Positions 1 through 8,428 of a DNA stretch of 64,000 bases are shown here, piece after piece. The position numbers and the translations under genes are program-made. The notes beneath the pieces are model-generated. The model was not told the DNA's origin. It worked only from the letters and a program-made list of their open reading frames with translations, and did not search any database. The DNA is taken from the NCBI GenBank assembly GCA_902574705.1, contig CACGOM010000005.1:1-64000 (forward strand), read 5' to 3'. The stretch is from an uncultured Pelagibacteraceae bacterium (GTDB taxonomy: Bacteria; Pseudomonadota; Alphaproteobacteria; Pelagibacterales; Pelagibacteraceae). The first letter of the stretch is position 1. Every line of letters begins with the position of its first letter.

Positions 1-9
1 AATTTTCAT
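1..9 (-). CDS. rplI: Probable start of rplI (ribosomal protein L9), cut by window edge
   Basis: Only the first three codons (ATG AAA ATT, reading M-K-I) are in the window, four bases past the rpsR stop codon. The identification rests on position: rpsF-rpsR-rplI is a widespread ribosomal operon order, and L9 proteins usually begin M-K-[VI]. No other part of the protein can be seen, so this is a context call only. Confidence 0.4.
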
Positions 10-13
10 AGTT

Positions 14-283
14 TTATATTAAAGCTAAGTTTCTTGCTCTTTTAATTGAAAGAGATAGTTCTCTTTGTTTTTTTAAACTTACTGATGTTATTCTTGATGG
101 TAGTATCTTACCATTTTCAGATGTATATTTTTTTAATAGTTTTATGTTTTTATAATCAATTTTAGGTGCACCTTTTCCAGAAAGAGGACATTTTTTTTTA
201 AATTTAAATTTTTGATTTTGAAATATACTTAGTTTTGCAAAATTACTCTGACCTGTATTTTTTTTAAATTTTCTATTTTTCAT
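14..283 (-). CDS. rpsR: 30S ribosomal protein S18
   Basis: An 89-aa basic protein matching bS18. The family core is recognisable: '[22 protein letters not shown]' is the usual C-P-[FL] and D-Y-K-[DN] segment, followed by '[19 protein letters not shown]', the helix that packs against 16S rRNA and S6 in the small-subunit platform. The N-terminal 30 residues are a lysine-rich extension. The gene overlaps the end of rpsF by 11 bp, consistent with co-transcription and coupled translation of the S6/S18 pair. Identification is firm; the exact start could lie at this ATG only, as no alternative ATG is close. Confidence 0.95.
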   Translation of the reverse strand: MKNRKFKKNTGQSNFAKLSIFQNQKFKFKKKCPLSGKGAPKIDYKNIKLLKKYTSENGKILPSRITSVSLKKQRELSLSIKRARNLALI

Positions 284-641
284 TTAATTGTTCTTTGGCA
301 CCTTTAAGGTCTTTATCTTCATTGTTTTTTTCAAAATAGTTTGTCTCTAAGTCAACCTTTTTTACTTTAATAGTTAAAAATCTTAGTAAATTTTTGTCAA
401 TTTTTTCATTCTTTTCTAGTTCTAATATAGTCTTACCACTACCTTCAATTTTAAAATGTATGTAATTGCCTTTCTTATTTTTTTTTATTAAATATGAAAG
501 GTTCATTAATCCCCATTTTTCAGTCTTTAGTAAATTTCCTTCATTACTCTCAATTATTTTTTTATATTTATCTTCAACTTGCTTGAGTTGAGCAGGGCTA
601 ATATCTTGTCTCGCTATAATTGTATGTTCGTAAAAATTCAT
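273..641 (-). CDS. rpsF: 30S ribosomal protein S6
   Basis: A 122-aa protein with the bS6 pattern: '[19 protein letters not shown]' at the N-terminus corresponds to the usual M-x-x-Y-E first strand, and '[25 protein letters not shown]' is the central G-x-x-x-L-[AS]-Y-x-I-x-[KR]-x-x-x-[GA]-x-[YF] motif. S6 binds S18 on the platform of the 30S subunit. The C-terminal tail after residue 100 is charged and low in complexity, as in many S6 proteins. First gene of the leftward rpsF-rpsR-rplI operon, divergent from fabD with a 70-bp intergenic region that must carry both promoters. Confidence 0.95.
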   Translation of the reverse strand: MNFYEHTIIARQDISPAQLKQVEDKYKKIIESNEGNLLKTEKWGLMNLSYLIKKNKKGNYIHFKIEGSGKTILELEKNEKIDKNLLRFLTIKVKKVDLETNYFEKNNEDKDLKGAKEQLNEK

Positions 642-666
642 TGTTTAAAAAAAAGCAGGATATACT

Positions 667-672
667 ATTATA
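667..672 (-). promoter_or_regulatory. Candidate -10 box for rpsF
   Basis: On the minus strand this reads TATAAT, a perfect sigma-70 -10 hexamer, 25 bp upstream of the rpsF start codon. I see no convincing -35 hexamer at 16-18 bp spacing. In DNA this A+T-rich, chance matches are common, so the assignment rests mainly on position in the only divergent gap here. No clear Shine-Dalgarno sequence precedes rpsF. Confidence 0.3.
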
Positions 673-711
673 AATTTTTAATTACAACATAAAAAATAAT
701 TAATATTTATA

Positions 712-1638
712 ATGATTTCAGTAGTTTTCCCAGGACAAGGCTCTCAAAAAGTTGGCATGGGATCTGATTTATACAATCAATATGATTATATTAAAAAAAT
801 GTTCCAAGAAGCAGATGATATTTTAGGTTATGGGATCACAGATTTAATTTTAAATGGACCTCAAGAAAAATTAAATCAAACAACGTTTACGCAGCCAGCA
901 ATATATTTAATAGGATGTACAATTTGTGAGGTTTTAAAAAAAGAAACAGATTTTTTTCAAAAAAAATTTAATTTTTTTGCTGGCCATTCTTTAGGTGAAT
1001 ACACTGCTTTAACAGCAACAAATTCAATTACAGTACAGCAGGGGTTAATGTTGCTTAAAAATAGAGGTGAGGCGATGCAATCTGCTGTACCTTTGGGAGA
1101 AGGGGGAATGATGGCTGTACTAGGTGTAGAGGTAGAAGAAATTAAAAGTATTTTAAATAACAACTCTGATAGTACTAAATGTTTCCTGGCAAATGATAAC
1201 TCAATAGGCCAAGTAATTTTAAGTGGTAAAAATAAAGAATTAGATAAACTATCTCTAATTTTAAAAGAAAAAAAAATTAAAAACATCAAATTACCTGTAA
1301 GCGCCCCATTTCATTGTGAGTTAATGAGAACAGCAACATTAAAAATGAAACAAATTATTAATGAACAAACTTTTAAAGACCCTAGCAATAAAGTTGTATC
1401 GAATGTAACAGCTAATGAATATAAAAATCCAGAACAAATTAAACAGTTATTAATTCAACAAATTGAGAGCCCTGTAAGATGGAGAGAGACCATACAATTT
1501 ATGATTTTGAATGGATCCAATACATTTGTTGAAATTGGACCAGGAAAAGTATTATCTGGACTAATAAAAAGAATAGATAAAGAAGTAAATGTGTTGAATA
1601 TTGATAAAGTTGAGGATATTCAAGGTATTAATCTATGA
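712..1638 (+). CDS. fabD: Malonyl-CoA:ACP transacylase
   Basis: Loads malonyl groups from CoA onto acyl carrier protein to feed fatty-acid elongation in the cytoplasm. The 308-aa length is normal. Diagnostic motifs are the N-terminal 'FPGQGSQ' (residues 6-12), the catalytic serine in 'GHSLGE' (Ser93), and 'APFHCELM' with the catalytic histidine (His201). A late 'EIGPGKVLSGL' segment is also typical. It is first in a tight fabD-fabG-acpP-gmk run and overlaps fabG by the sequence ATGA, so translation is probably coupled. Start at this ATG is fixed by the conserved N-terminal strand. Confidence 0.97.
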   Translation: MISVVFPGQGSQKVGMGSDLYNQYDYIKKMFQEADDILGYGITDLILNGPQEKLNQTTFTQPAIYLIGCTICEVLKKETDFFQKKFNFFAGHSLGEYTALTATNSITVQQGLMLLKNRGEAMQSAVPLGEGGMMAVLGVEVEEIKSILNNNSDSTKCFLANDNSIGQVILSGKNKELDKLSLILKEKKIKNIKLPVSAPFHCELMRTATLKMKQIINEQTFKDPSNKVVSNVTANEYKNPEQIKQLLIQQIESPVRWRETIQFMILNGSNTFVEIGPGKVLSGLIKRIDKEVNVLNIDKVEDIQGINL

Positions 1639-2372
1639 TTAATCTAGAAAATAAAAATATAATTTTAACTGGTGCAACAGGGGGGATTGGTAATTCAATA
1701 GTAGATACATTAGTTTCCCTAAAGGCAAATCTTCTAGTCACTGGTACTAATGAAAAAAAACTTAATGAACTAAATAACAAATATAAAAACATAATATGCA
1801 TGAAGCAAGATATTTCAGATCATGATCAAATAGAAGCGTTTATAGATGCATGTCATAATAAACTTGGAGATAGAATTGATGTTTTAATAAATAACGCAGG
1901 AATTACTAGAGATAATTTGACTATTAGAATGAATAAGGATGAATGGAATGAGGTTATAAATTTAAATTTAACATCAACATTTCTTTTATCGAAAAGTGTA
2001 ATAAAAAAAATGTTAAAGAAAAAAAATGGAAAAATAATTAACATAACATCTGTAGTTGGGCATACAGGAAATTTAGGACAGGCGAATTATTCTGCGTCCA
2101 AAGGAGGAGTGTCCTCAATGTCGAAGAGTTTGTCTTTAGAATATGCAAAAAAAAATATTACAATTAATTGTATAGCTCCAGGTTTTATTGAAACGGCAAT
2201 GACTGAAAAAATTAATGAGGAGTATAAGAATCAGCTTAAATCAAAAATACCTATGGATAGATTTGGGATACCTCAAGATATAGCAAATTGTGCAGCCTTT
2301 TTATGTTCTGATCTGTCTAATTATATAACTGGCGAAACAATACATGTTAATGGAGGCATGTATTTTAGTTGA
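1635..2372 (+). CDS. fabG: 3-oxoacyl-ACP reductase
   Basis: NADPH-dependent reduction of 3-oxoacyl-ACP, the second step of each fatty-acid elongation cycle. It is a classical short-chain dehydrogenase of 245 aa with the cofactor-binding 'GATGGIG' (13-19), the 'NNAG' structural motif (86-89), and the catalytic triad Ser139, Tyr152 and Lys156 within 'YSASKGG'. The C-terminal 'ITGETIHVNGGMYFS' matches FabG, where the usual ending is V-N-G-G-M. Its position between fabD and acpP separates it from the many other SDR paralogues and makes the fabG assignment secure. Confidence 0.96.
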   Translation: MINLENKNIILTGATGGIGNSIVDTLVSLKANLLVTGTNEKKLNELNNKYKNIICMKQDISDHDQIEAFIDACHNKLGDRIDVLINNAGITRDNLTIRMNKDEWNEVINLNLTSTFLLSKSVIKKMLKKKNGKIINITSVVGHTGNLGQANYSASKGGVSSMSKSLSLEYAKKNITINCIAPGFIETAMTEKINEEYKNQLKSKIPMDRFGIPQDIANCAAFLCSDLSNYITGETIHVNGGMYFS

Positions 2373-2417
2373 CAAACTTAAGTAAATAACTATTAACGTT
2401 AAAAAAGGAAAATAACC

Positions 2418-2657
2418 ATGGCAGATGATGTTTCAAGTAAAGTAAAAAAAATTGTAGCCGATCACTTAGGTATTGATGAAGCTAAAGTTACAGAGGAGTC
2501 AAGTTTTATAGATGATTTAGGAGCTGACAGTCTAGATACTGTAGAATTAGTGATGGCTTTTGAAGAAGAATTTGGTTCAGAGATCTCTGATAGTGAAGCC
2601 GAAAAAATCTTAACTGTTGGTGACGCAATTAAATTTATAGAGAGCAAAGCAAATTAG
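2418..2657 (+). CDS. acpP: Acyl carrier protein
   Basis: A 79-aa acidic helical protein that carries growing acyl chains on a 4'-phosphopantetheine arm. The attachment site is the serine of '[18 protein letters not shown]' (Ser38), the standard ACP motif. A 45-bp gap separates it from fabG, the largest in this cluster, and an AAGGAAAA stretch sits about 8 bp before the ATG as a plausible ribosome binding site. ACP is normally needed in large amounts, so an extra promoter in this gap is possible, but I see no clear one. Confidence 0.97.
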   Translation: MADDVSSKVKKIVADHLGIDEAKVTEESSFIDDLGADSLDTVELVMAFEEEFGSEISDSEAEKILTVGDAIKFIESKAN

Positions 2658-2664
2658 AAGTTAA

Positions 2665-3285
2665 ATGTTTCTCTCCAAAGACGGTAAAATGATAATTTTA
2701 TCATCACCGTCTGGTGCTGGAAAAACTACTTTAGTAAAAAAAATTTCTCAAGAAAAAAACTATAAAATATCTATATCTCACACAACAAGAGACCCTAGAC
2801 CAAATGAGATTGATGGAAAGGACTACTTTTTTACATCTAAGCCTAAATTTGAAAAATTAATTAAAAATAACTCATTTTTGGAATATGCAAATGTATTTAA
2901 AAATTTATATGGATCAACAAAAGAACAAGTATTTAAAAATTTAGATAAAGGATTTAACGTTTTATTTGACATAGATTGGCAAGGTACAAATCAAATAAAA
3001 AAACAAACATTAAACTACGAACTTGTTACTTTTTTTATATTACCACCTTCAAAAGAAGTGTTGCTAGAAAGACTAATTTCTAGAGGCGAGAGCAATAGTG
3101 AAACAATTAAAATGAGAATGCAGCAGTTTGATAAAGATGTTTTACATTGGGTAGATTATGATTATGTAGTCATTAATGAAGATCTTAATAAATGTTATGA
3201 AGAAATAATTGGTTTTTTAAATAAAACTATAAAATACGAAAAATCTTTAATCGAAAATCATGTAAAATATTTAATTACGAGATAA
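2665..3285 (+). CDS. gmk: Guanylate kinase
   Basis: Phosphorylates GMP to GDP with ATP. The P-loop 'SSPSGAGKTTL' lies near residues 13-23, followed by the GMP-binding region 'SISHTTRDPRPNEIDGKDY' and 'FLEYANVFKNLYGS', all standard for Gmk. The 206-aa length fits. A second in-frame ATG eight codons in (at 2689, M-I-I-L-S-S) is an alternative start; the upstream one lies only 7 bp after acpP. The 3' end overlaps the convergent rsmA gene by 15 bp, so transcripts from both strands must share terminal sequence. Confidence 0.95.
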   Translation: MFLSKDGKMIILSSPSGAGKTTLVKKISQEKNYKISISHTTRDPRPNEIDGKDYFFTSKPKFEKLIKNNSFLEYANVFKNLYGSTKEQVFKNLDKGFNVLFDIDWQGTNQIKKQTLNYELVTFFILPPSKEVLLERLISRGESNSETIKMRMQQFDKDVLHWVDYDYVVINEDLNKCYEEIIGFLNKTIKYEKSLIENHVKYLITR

Positions 3286-4068
3286 TTCATTTTCGTATTC
3301 TTTTGATATTTTAAAAAAAGTTAATGGATCTAAATTTTGTGGCCTGCACCTGTCATCTAGAGATAAATGATTTATAATTTTTTTTGGATCCTTAAAGAGA
3401 ATATTTAAAGGTTTTTTTATCATTTTACGTTTATTTTGAAAAAAAATATTCGTTACATTCTCTAAATTTTTAGAATTTTCAAAATAGTAAAATTTGGTTT
3501 TAGGCTTAAAACAAATCAAAGAACTTTTTACCTTAGGTTTTGGAAAAAAATTCTCTTTGTCAATATCCATTATTTTATTAGCTGACATTTTCCAATCTGT
3601 CATAATTGATAATCTTCCATACTTATTTGTATTTACTTCGGCTACAATTCTATCAGCAACTTCTTTTTGAAACATTAAAATTAACTTTTTAAATATTTTA
3701 TTTAAATCTTTTAATCTTATCCAATCAATTAACAATTTTGCTGAAATGTTGTATGGGAGATTTCCAAAAACTAAACAATCATTAAGTAAAAAATCTTCCC
3801 ACTTAATTGATAAAACATCTTTATTTATAATCTCAACACTTGAATTAAACCTTTTTTTTAAATTATTTGAAAGAGCTTCATCCTTTTCAATCGCTATGAA
3901 TTTTTTAGGTTTTTTTTTTAATATTTCTTCAGTTAAATTTCCTGTACCTGGTCCTACTTCAATAACAATACTATCATTTGAAATATTACCCAATTTTACA
4001 ATTTCTTTGATTATATCTTTATTTAATAAGAAATTTTGACCAAGAGCCTTCTTTGGTACTATTTTCAT
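3271..4068 (-). CDS. rsmA: 16S rRNA dimethyladenosine transferase (KsgA)
   Basis: Dimethylates two adjacent adenosines in the 3'-terminal helix of 16S rRNA late in small-subunit assembly. The N-terminal 'KKALGQNFLLN', the SAM-binding 'VIEVGPGTGNLTEEIL' (35-50) and the target-base motif 'NLPYNIS' (103-109) are all present, and the 265-aa length is normal. Last gene of the lptFG-lptD-surA-pdxA-rsmA run. The start codon overlaps the pdxA stop by 4 bp. Association of rsmA with pdxA and surA is common in Proteobacteria. Confidence 0.96.
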   Translation of the reverse strand: MKIVPKKALGQNFLLNKDIIKEIVKLGNISNDSIVIEVGPGTGNLTEEILKKKPKKFIAIEKDEALSNNLKKRFNSSVEIINKDVLSIKWEDFLLNDCLVFGNLPYNISAKLLIDWIRLKDLNKIFKKLILMFQKEVADRIVAEVNTNKYGRLSIMTDWKMSANKIMDIDKENFFPKPKVKSSLICFKPKTKFYYFENSKNLENVTNIFFQNKRKMIKKPLNILFKDPKKIINHLSLDDRCRPQNLDPLTFFKISKEYENELSRN

Positions 4069-5054
4069 TTCAATAATTTTATAAGATTAAATATATTTTC
4101 TAAAGACTGTGGATTAGATTTATTTTTACCCATCATTGTCTCATTTGGACCGTGATCTACAGACATTCTTATGAAATTCAGGCCTAAGGTTAAATTCGAT
4201 GCATCAAATCCAAATAAAGTTTTGAAAGGAGTTAATATTTGATCATGGTACATGCCTATAACTGAGTCATACTTAATTATATTATTTTTTAAAAAAAAGG
4301 TATCTGCTGAAAAAGGTCCATTTATATTTATTCCCTTTTTTCTTAATTTATTTATTGCAGGCATAATCTCTTTTTTCTCCTCATTAATTTTTGTTTTACT
4401 TTCACAGTGTGGGTTTAAACCTAGAATTGCTATCTTTGGTTTTTTTTTGAGTTTATTTTTATAAAATTGATTAATATGTAAAGTATTATTTACAATTAAA
4501 TTTTCTTTAATCATTTTACTCACATTTTTTAATGGTACATGTGTTGTGATAGGAGATACTGATAAATTTTTGTTATAAATCAACATAATGGGATTTATTG
4601 ATTTTTTTTCTTTTGATTTTTGAAATACATACTCAGTAACGCCTGGATATTTCTTCTCCAAAAAATGTTTTTTTGAAATTGGTCCATTTATTAGAAAATT
4701 GCTTATATTTAAATTAATGAGACCAAATGCTTTTTTAAAACAATTAGAAATATATTTCTTTGAATTTGTAGAGATTTTATCAAATGGTTTTTTAAACTTA
4801 AATTCAACATCTATTAAATAAACTTTTTTTTTTAATTTATAATAATCGGTAAAATTATTTTCCAACATTTCAAACTTTAACTTAGATTTAAGAATTTTTA
4901 GTTGAGCTAAAATTAATTTTTTTGATCCAATTAATATTATTGGTTTATTAATTTCTTTTTTTAATATTAATTTATTAATTGTTTTAGAGAGTATTTCAGT
5001 AAAAATACTATTTGGTTCTCCCATTACAATTAATATAGATTTTCTATTTTTCAC
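4065..5054 (-). CDS. pdxA: 4-hydroxythreonine-4-phosphate dehydrogenase (divergent PdxA)
   Basis: PdxA oxidises 4-phosphohydroxy-L-threonine in the DXP-dependent pyridoxal phosphate pathway. The 329-aa protein keeps the metal/substrate segments 'ITTHVPLKNVSK', 'GLNPHCESK' and 'GMYHDQILTPFKTLFG', and the C-terminal 'FIRMSVDHG' that corresponds to the usual F-I-R-T-S-P-D-H-G. The N-terminal family signature G-[ED]-P-A-G-I-G-P-E is degraded to 'MGEPNSIFTEIL', and the post-His Gly-Glu of 'NPHAGE' is replaced by 'CES'. The metal-binding histidines appear intact. Genomic position between surA and rsmA is the classical pdxA location, so I keep the call, with sequence divergence noted. Confidence 0.88.
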   Translation of the reverse strand: MKNRKSILIVMGEPNSIFTEILSKTINKLILKKEINKPIILIGSKKLILAQLKILKSKLKFEMLENNFTDYYKLKKKVYLIDVEFKFKKPFDKISTNSKKYISNCFKKAFGLINLNISNFLINGPISKKHFLEKKYPGVTEYVFQKSKEKKSINPIMLIYNKNLSVSPITTHVPLKNVSKMIKENLIVNNTLHINQFYKNKLKKKPKIAILGLNPHCESKTKINEEKKEIMPAINKLRKKGININGPFSADTFFLKNNIIKYDSVIGMYHDQILTPFKTLFGFDASNLTLGLNFIRMSVDHGPNETMMGKNKSNPQSLENIFNLIKLLK

Positions 5055-5967
5055 TAATAAAAACTTTTTTTTTTAATTTATTAAAATAAATATATCCATA
5101 TCTATTTAATTCTTTTTGAGTTTCTAAATTTACCAGCCTATTAAATTCTTCTTCAACATTTATTTTTTCAGTAGTCATTCTAGTTTCATTTATTTTAAGA
5201 ATTAAGTATCCATTACTAGTTTTAATAGGGGGCGTTAATGTTTCTACCTTTTTAATTTCGGAAAATATCTCCTCAGAAATTTGGGTCGATTTAATCCAAC
5301 CTAATTTCCCCCCAAAATTTTTGCTATCTGAAATACTATACAAACTTGTTGCAGCCTCAAATCCTGACTTATCAATTTCTGAGAAAATTTCTTTGGTTAA
5401 TTGTTCTAATGATTTATTGGCATTTACTTTAAAAAGAATTTCGCTCAAATTATATTCTTTTACTTCCTTTTTGCTGTTTTTAATTTTTTTTCTTATATTT
5501 TCTTTGTCAATTGTAACTTTCGATTTGAATTTATTTAAAATAAAGTCCCTCCAAAGATTATCAATTAAAAAATTGTTTTCAAAATAACTATAATTCAAAT
5601 TTACTTCTTCTAAATTTTTTATTAATATTTCTTTATTTCCAAGATTTGTTGTTAAAATAAAGTTATCTACTGTTGTACTAATATTTATATTATCAAAATT
5701 AATAAATTTTTTTAGTTCTAACTCTTTAATTTTTCTATTTTCCAAAGAATTTATTGAAATATTTTTTATTTGAGTACTAGATAAATTTTTAAGGTCAGGA
5801 TTTAGGAAAAGTAAAAATTTTTTTTCATTTTCTAAATCAATTGTTGTTATTATTTCTTCATTTATTTTAAATAAAATTTCTGAATTCATTTTCGAATAAA
5901 GAGGCTTTGAGTAAAGAATTAAAATTAAGAAAATATAAATTGGGAATGTTAATTTTTTTTTAATCAT
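5044..5967 (-). CDS. surA: SurA-like periplasmic chaperone / parvulin peptidyl-prolyl isomerase
   Basis: A 307-aa exported protein with an N-terminal hydrophobic signal 'FPIYIFLILILYSKPLYS'. A SurA N-domain-like helical region is followed, near residues 170-265, by one parvulin domain: 'EYNLSEILFKVN', 'DSKNFGGKLGWIKSTQIS' and 'TPPIKTSNGYLILKI' match the rotamase pattern. SurA escorts beta-barrel proteins such as LptD to the outer membrane. Canonical SurA (about 430 aa) has two parvulin domains, so this is a short single-domain form. Position directly after lptD supports the role. The overall sequence is divergent, so the symbol is partly contextual. Confidence 0.82.
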   Translation of the reverse strand: MIKKKLTFPIYIFLILILYSKPLYSKMNSEILFKINEEIITTIDLENEKKFLLFLNPDLKNLSSTQIKNISINSLENRKIKELELKKFINFDNINISTTVDNFILTTNLGNKEILIKNLEEVNLNYSYFENNFLIDNLWRDFILNKFKSKVTIDKENIRKKIKNSKKEVKEYNLSEILFKVNANKSLEQLTKEIFSEIDKSGFEAATSLYSISDSKNFGGKLGWIKSTQISEEIFSEIKKVETLTPPIKTSNGYLILKINETRMTTEKINVEEEFNRLVNLETQKELNRYGYIYFNKLKKKVFISEK

Positions 5968-8428
5968 TTATATTAGGAGTATTTATAGTGCCAAATGGTA
6001 TAAATGAAATTTTAAAGAAAATATTCTGATCAGAATTTATTGATTTGTCTTCATAAAACTGTCTATTATAAACAACAGATGCTTTTAAACAGTCATTGTG
6101 ATATGAATATATCAAATCATAATAATTAGTTATATCTTTATCTACATTTTTACTAGTCTCAAAACTAACAGAATTAGATTTATTTATTAGTAATTCTGTA
6201 AAATTAGTTAAATAGCTTTCATCGCCAATAAAATTACTTTTTTCCATATATTCAATTGAGGTTCTTAGTCTATCTGTACTATAACTAGCAGAGATTAGAC
6301 TGTAGTTAGTTTCACTTAAACTATTATCAACTGAAAAATTATAATTTAATGAGAGGTTCTCAGTGATATTTATTCCTGAATACCCAATAATATCAGAAGT
6401 TTTTTGATTTAATGAGGAACTTAAAGGTAAATCTTTATCTTCCGTTGTTCGTAAATTTATACCAAGACCAAATTTTAAGTTTTCATTTAATGTATTTTGC
6501 TCTTGGTTAATATACTCAAATCCCAATGTTAGTGAACCGCCTTGCTCAACAGTTTTATTACTAATCCTATCTAGATTAAACAAATCCTCAAATGATATTA
6601 TTGTTTCTTCATTTTTAAGGTTTAATCCTTTGTTAGGACTATATCTCAAAGATGCTATTGGGCTAAGAAAACTAATATATTTTTCTCTCTCTTTTATTAA
6701 AGGATATTTTAAATTATACACAAATGCACTTTTAATTGCATATGTTTCGTCTTCCTTAATTGTATTTGAAAGATTGCCATAAGTATTAAGATTTCTTATT
6801 AAAAACTTTAAATTTGACTCAGTGTTATCTATTACCTCAAAATTGTTTGTTTGCAGAACTATATCATTTATAAAATCTAGTTCGTCTACATTAGTATTAT
6901 ATTTTCTGTAACTTCCAGATGATTTATAATTGATAGTTTCGAAGAAATTATTATTTAAGTATTTATCTTGGATAAATTCAAAATTGGGAAAAATATACTC
7001 ATATTTATCATTGTTTGACTTTGTAAGATCTTCAATAATATCAATTGATGAATAGAAACTCGAATTTTCTGATACACTTTCTACTACAAAAGATGAATTA
7101 AGAGTACTATAGCTGTCTATTAGTGGAGATTTAATTTGATATTTCTTTAAGTAATCATCATTTGATACAGTTTCAATTCTCATTTCATAAAATGAGTTCT
7201 CAAAGTCACCTTTTAAATTAGCAAAGAAATGTGAATTTGAATTTTCTTTATTATTAAAACTTATATCTGTAATTAAATTAGAGTTTTTAAATGCTTGTCT
7301 ATACTCTGTTTGTAAGAAAAGATTATTATTTGAATAAATTCTTGGAGATATAGTCATGTCTTTATGATTATCTAAATTAACATAATAGGGTAATTGAGTT
7401 GAAAATCCTAAATTACTACTATTAATAAATTGAGGAAATAAAAATCCTGATTGTCTTTTCACCGAGGGATCTGGATGAAAAAAGTAAGGAAAATATGCAA
7501 CTGGTACATCATAAATATCTAGCCATGCATTCTTGTATTCAATTCTTTTTCTCTCTTTATTATGCACAACTTCGTCAGCACTTATTGACCAAGCTGGGCA
7601 TTTGCCTTCAATTTTCTTACATGTTGTAAAAATACTCTTTTTCATTTTAGTTTCTGATTTATCGGTCGCTACATATCTACCAATAATCCTTGGTTCATTT
7701 TCTTCATTTCCAAATAATTTATTATTTAATTCAAAAGTAAAATCAGAGCCAATAATTTCTCTTAGTTGTAAATTTATAAAACCATTATTAAGTGATAATG
7801 TATTATTTTCAGTATCAACAAATTTAATTTTATCCGCTTTAAAAATTTTATCTTTTAAGTCATAATTAAAACTTGATAATTCAAATTTATTATTCAAATC
7901 ATCTTTAGCAAATGTTTTCTCTGTAGTTGTAAATAATTTCAAATTGTTATTAAAAGTTATATTATTAGTGCTAACAACTAAATCGTTACTTAAAAATATT
8001 TTTGTTTCACCATAGCTTTTAACTATCTGTTTTGATTTAAAATAAACTATTTTTTCCGAGATTAATTTATAATTATTTGTTTGATCCTCAAGAATAACAC
8101 TTTTAGTTGATGTGATTATTTCTTTTTTTCTATCTAAGAAAATTTTTCCACTATTAAGCGTGTAATTGTTTTCATTATCAGTAAGCACAACATTTTCATT
8201 AATTTCTAAAGTCTGATCGGACTTATTATATTTAGCATTATTACCTCTAATTGAAATATTTTTTCCATCAGTTATATTTACTGAACCTGACGCAATAATT
8301 AAATTTCCTTTTTCTTGTATATCTATTTCTTTTGCATCAATAAGAACATCATTAGCTATTGAATAACTTTCACACACCAGCATTAAAAATAGTTTAATTA
8401 AAAAAGTATATTTAAGTTTATTTTTCAT
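5960..8428 (-). CDS. lptD: LPS-assembly outer-membrane protein LptD
   Basis: Forms the outer-membrane translocon that places lipopolysaccharide on the cell surface. A signal peptide (about residues 9-25) is followed by an OstA/LptA-like beta-jellyroll region ('DAKEIDIQEKGNLIIASGSVNITDG' onward) that reaches about residue 220. The conserved LptD boundary segment 'YFPYFFHPDPSVKRQSGFLFPQF' comes next, then a long Asn/Ser-rich region of alternating strands consistent with the C-terminal barrel. At 822 aa it is of normal length. Two cysteines occur near the jellyroll-barrel junction (in 'TTCKKIEGKCPAW'). Sits between lptG and surA, whose product is known to help fold LptD. Confidence 0.95.
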   Translation of the reverse strand: MKNKLKYTFLIKLFLMLVCESYSIANDVLIDAKEIDIQEKGNLIIASGSVNITDGKNISIRGNNAKYNKSDQTLEINENVVLTDNENNYTLNSGKIFLDRKKEIITSTKSVILEDQTNNYKLISEKIVYFKSKQIVKSYGETKIFLSNDLVVSTNNITFNNNLKLFTTTEKTFAKDDLNNKFELSSFNYDLKDKIFKADKIKFVDTENNTLSLNNGFINLQLREIIGSDFTFELNNKLFGNEENEPRIIGRYVATDKSETKMKKSIFTTCKKIEGKCPAWSISADEVVHNKERKRIEYKNAWLDIYDVPVAYFPYFFHPDPSVKRQSGFLFPQFINSSNLGFSTQLPYYVNLDNHKDMTISPRIYSNNNLFLQTEYRQAFKNSNLITDISFNNKENSNSHFFANLKGDFENSFYEMRIETVSNDDYLKKYQIKSPLIDSYSTLNSSFVVESVSENSSFYSSIDIIEDLTKSNNDKYEYIFPNFEFIQDKYLNNNFFETINYKSSGSYRKYNTNVDELDFINDIVLQTNNFEVIDNTESNLKFLIRNLNTYGNLSNTIKEDETYAIKSAFVYNLKYPLIKEREKYISFLSPIASLRYSPNKGLNLKNEETIISFEDLFNLDRISNKTVEQGGSLTLGFEYINQEQNTLNENLKFGLGINLRTTEDKDLPLSSSLNQKTSDIIGYSGINITENLSLNYNFSVDNSLSETNYSLISASYSTDRLRTSIEYMEKSNFIGDESYLTNFTELLINKSNSVSFETSKNVDKDITNYYDLIYSYHNDCLKASVVYNRQFYEDKSINSDQNIFFKISFIPFGTINTPNIND

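Noticed and set aside
641-712. Ribosomal-protein leader structure (S6:S18 binding) before rpsF
   Set aside because: The leader after the candidate -10 is under 20 nt and shows no stable hairpin.
957-1289. Minus-strand ORF of 110 aa inside fabD
   Set aside because: It lies fully antisense to a gene with all FabD motifs and has no recognisable domain; low-G+C codon bias readily creates such shadows.
7533-7865. Plus-strand ORF of 110 aa inside lptD
   Set aside because: Antisense shadow of the conserved LptD junction region; hydrophobic composition arises from complementing Asn/Lys/Glu codons.
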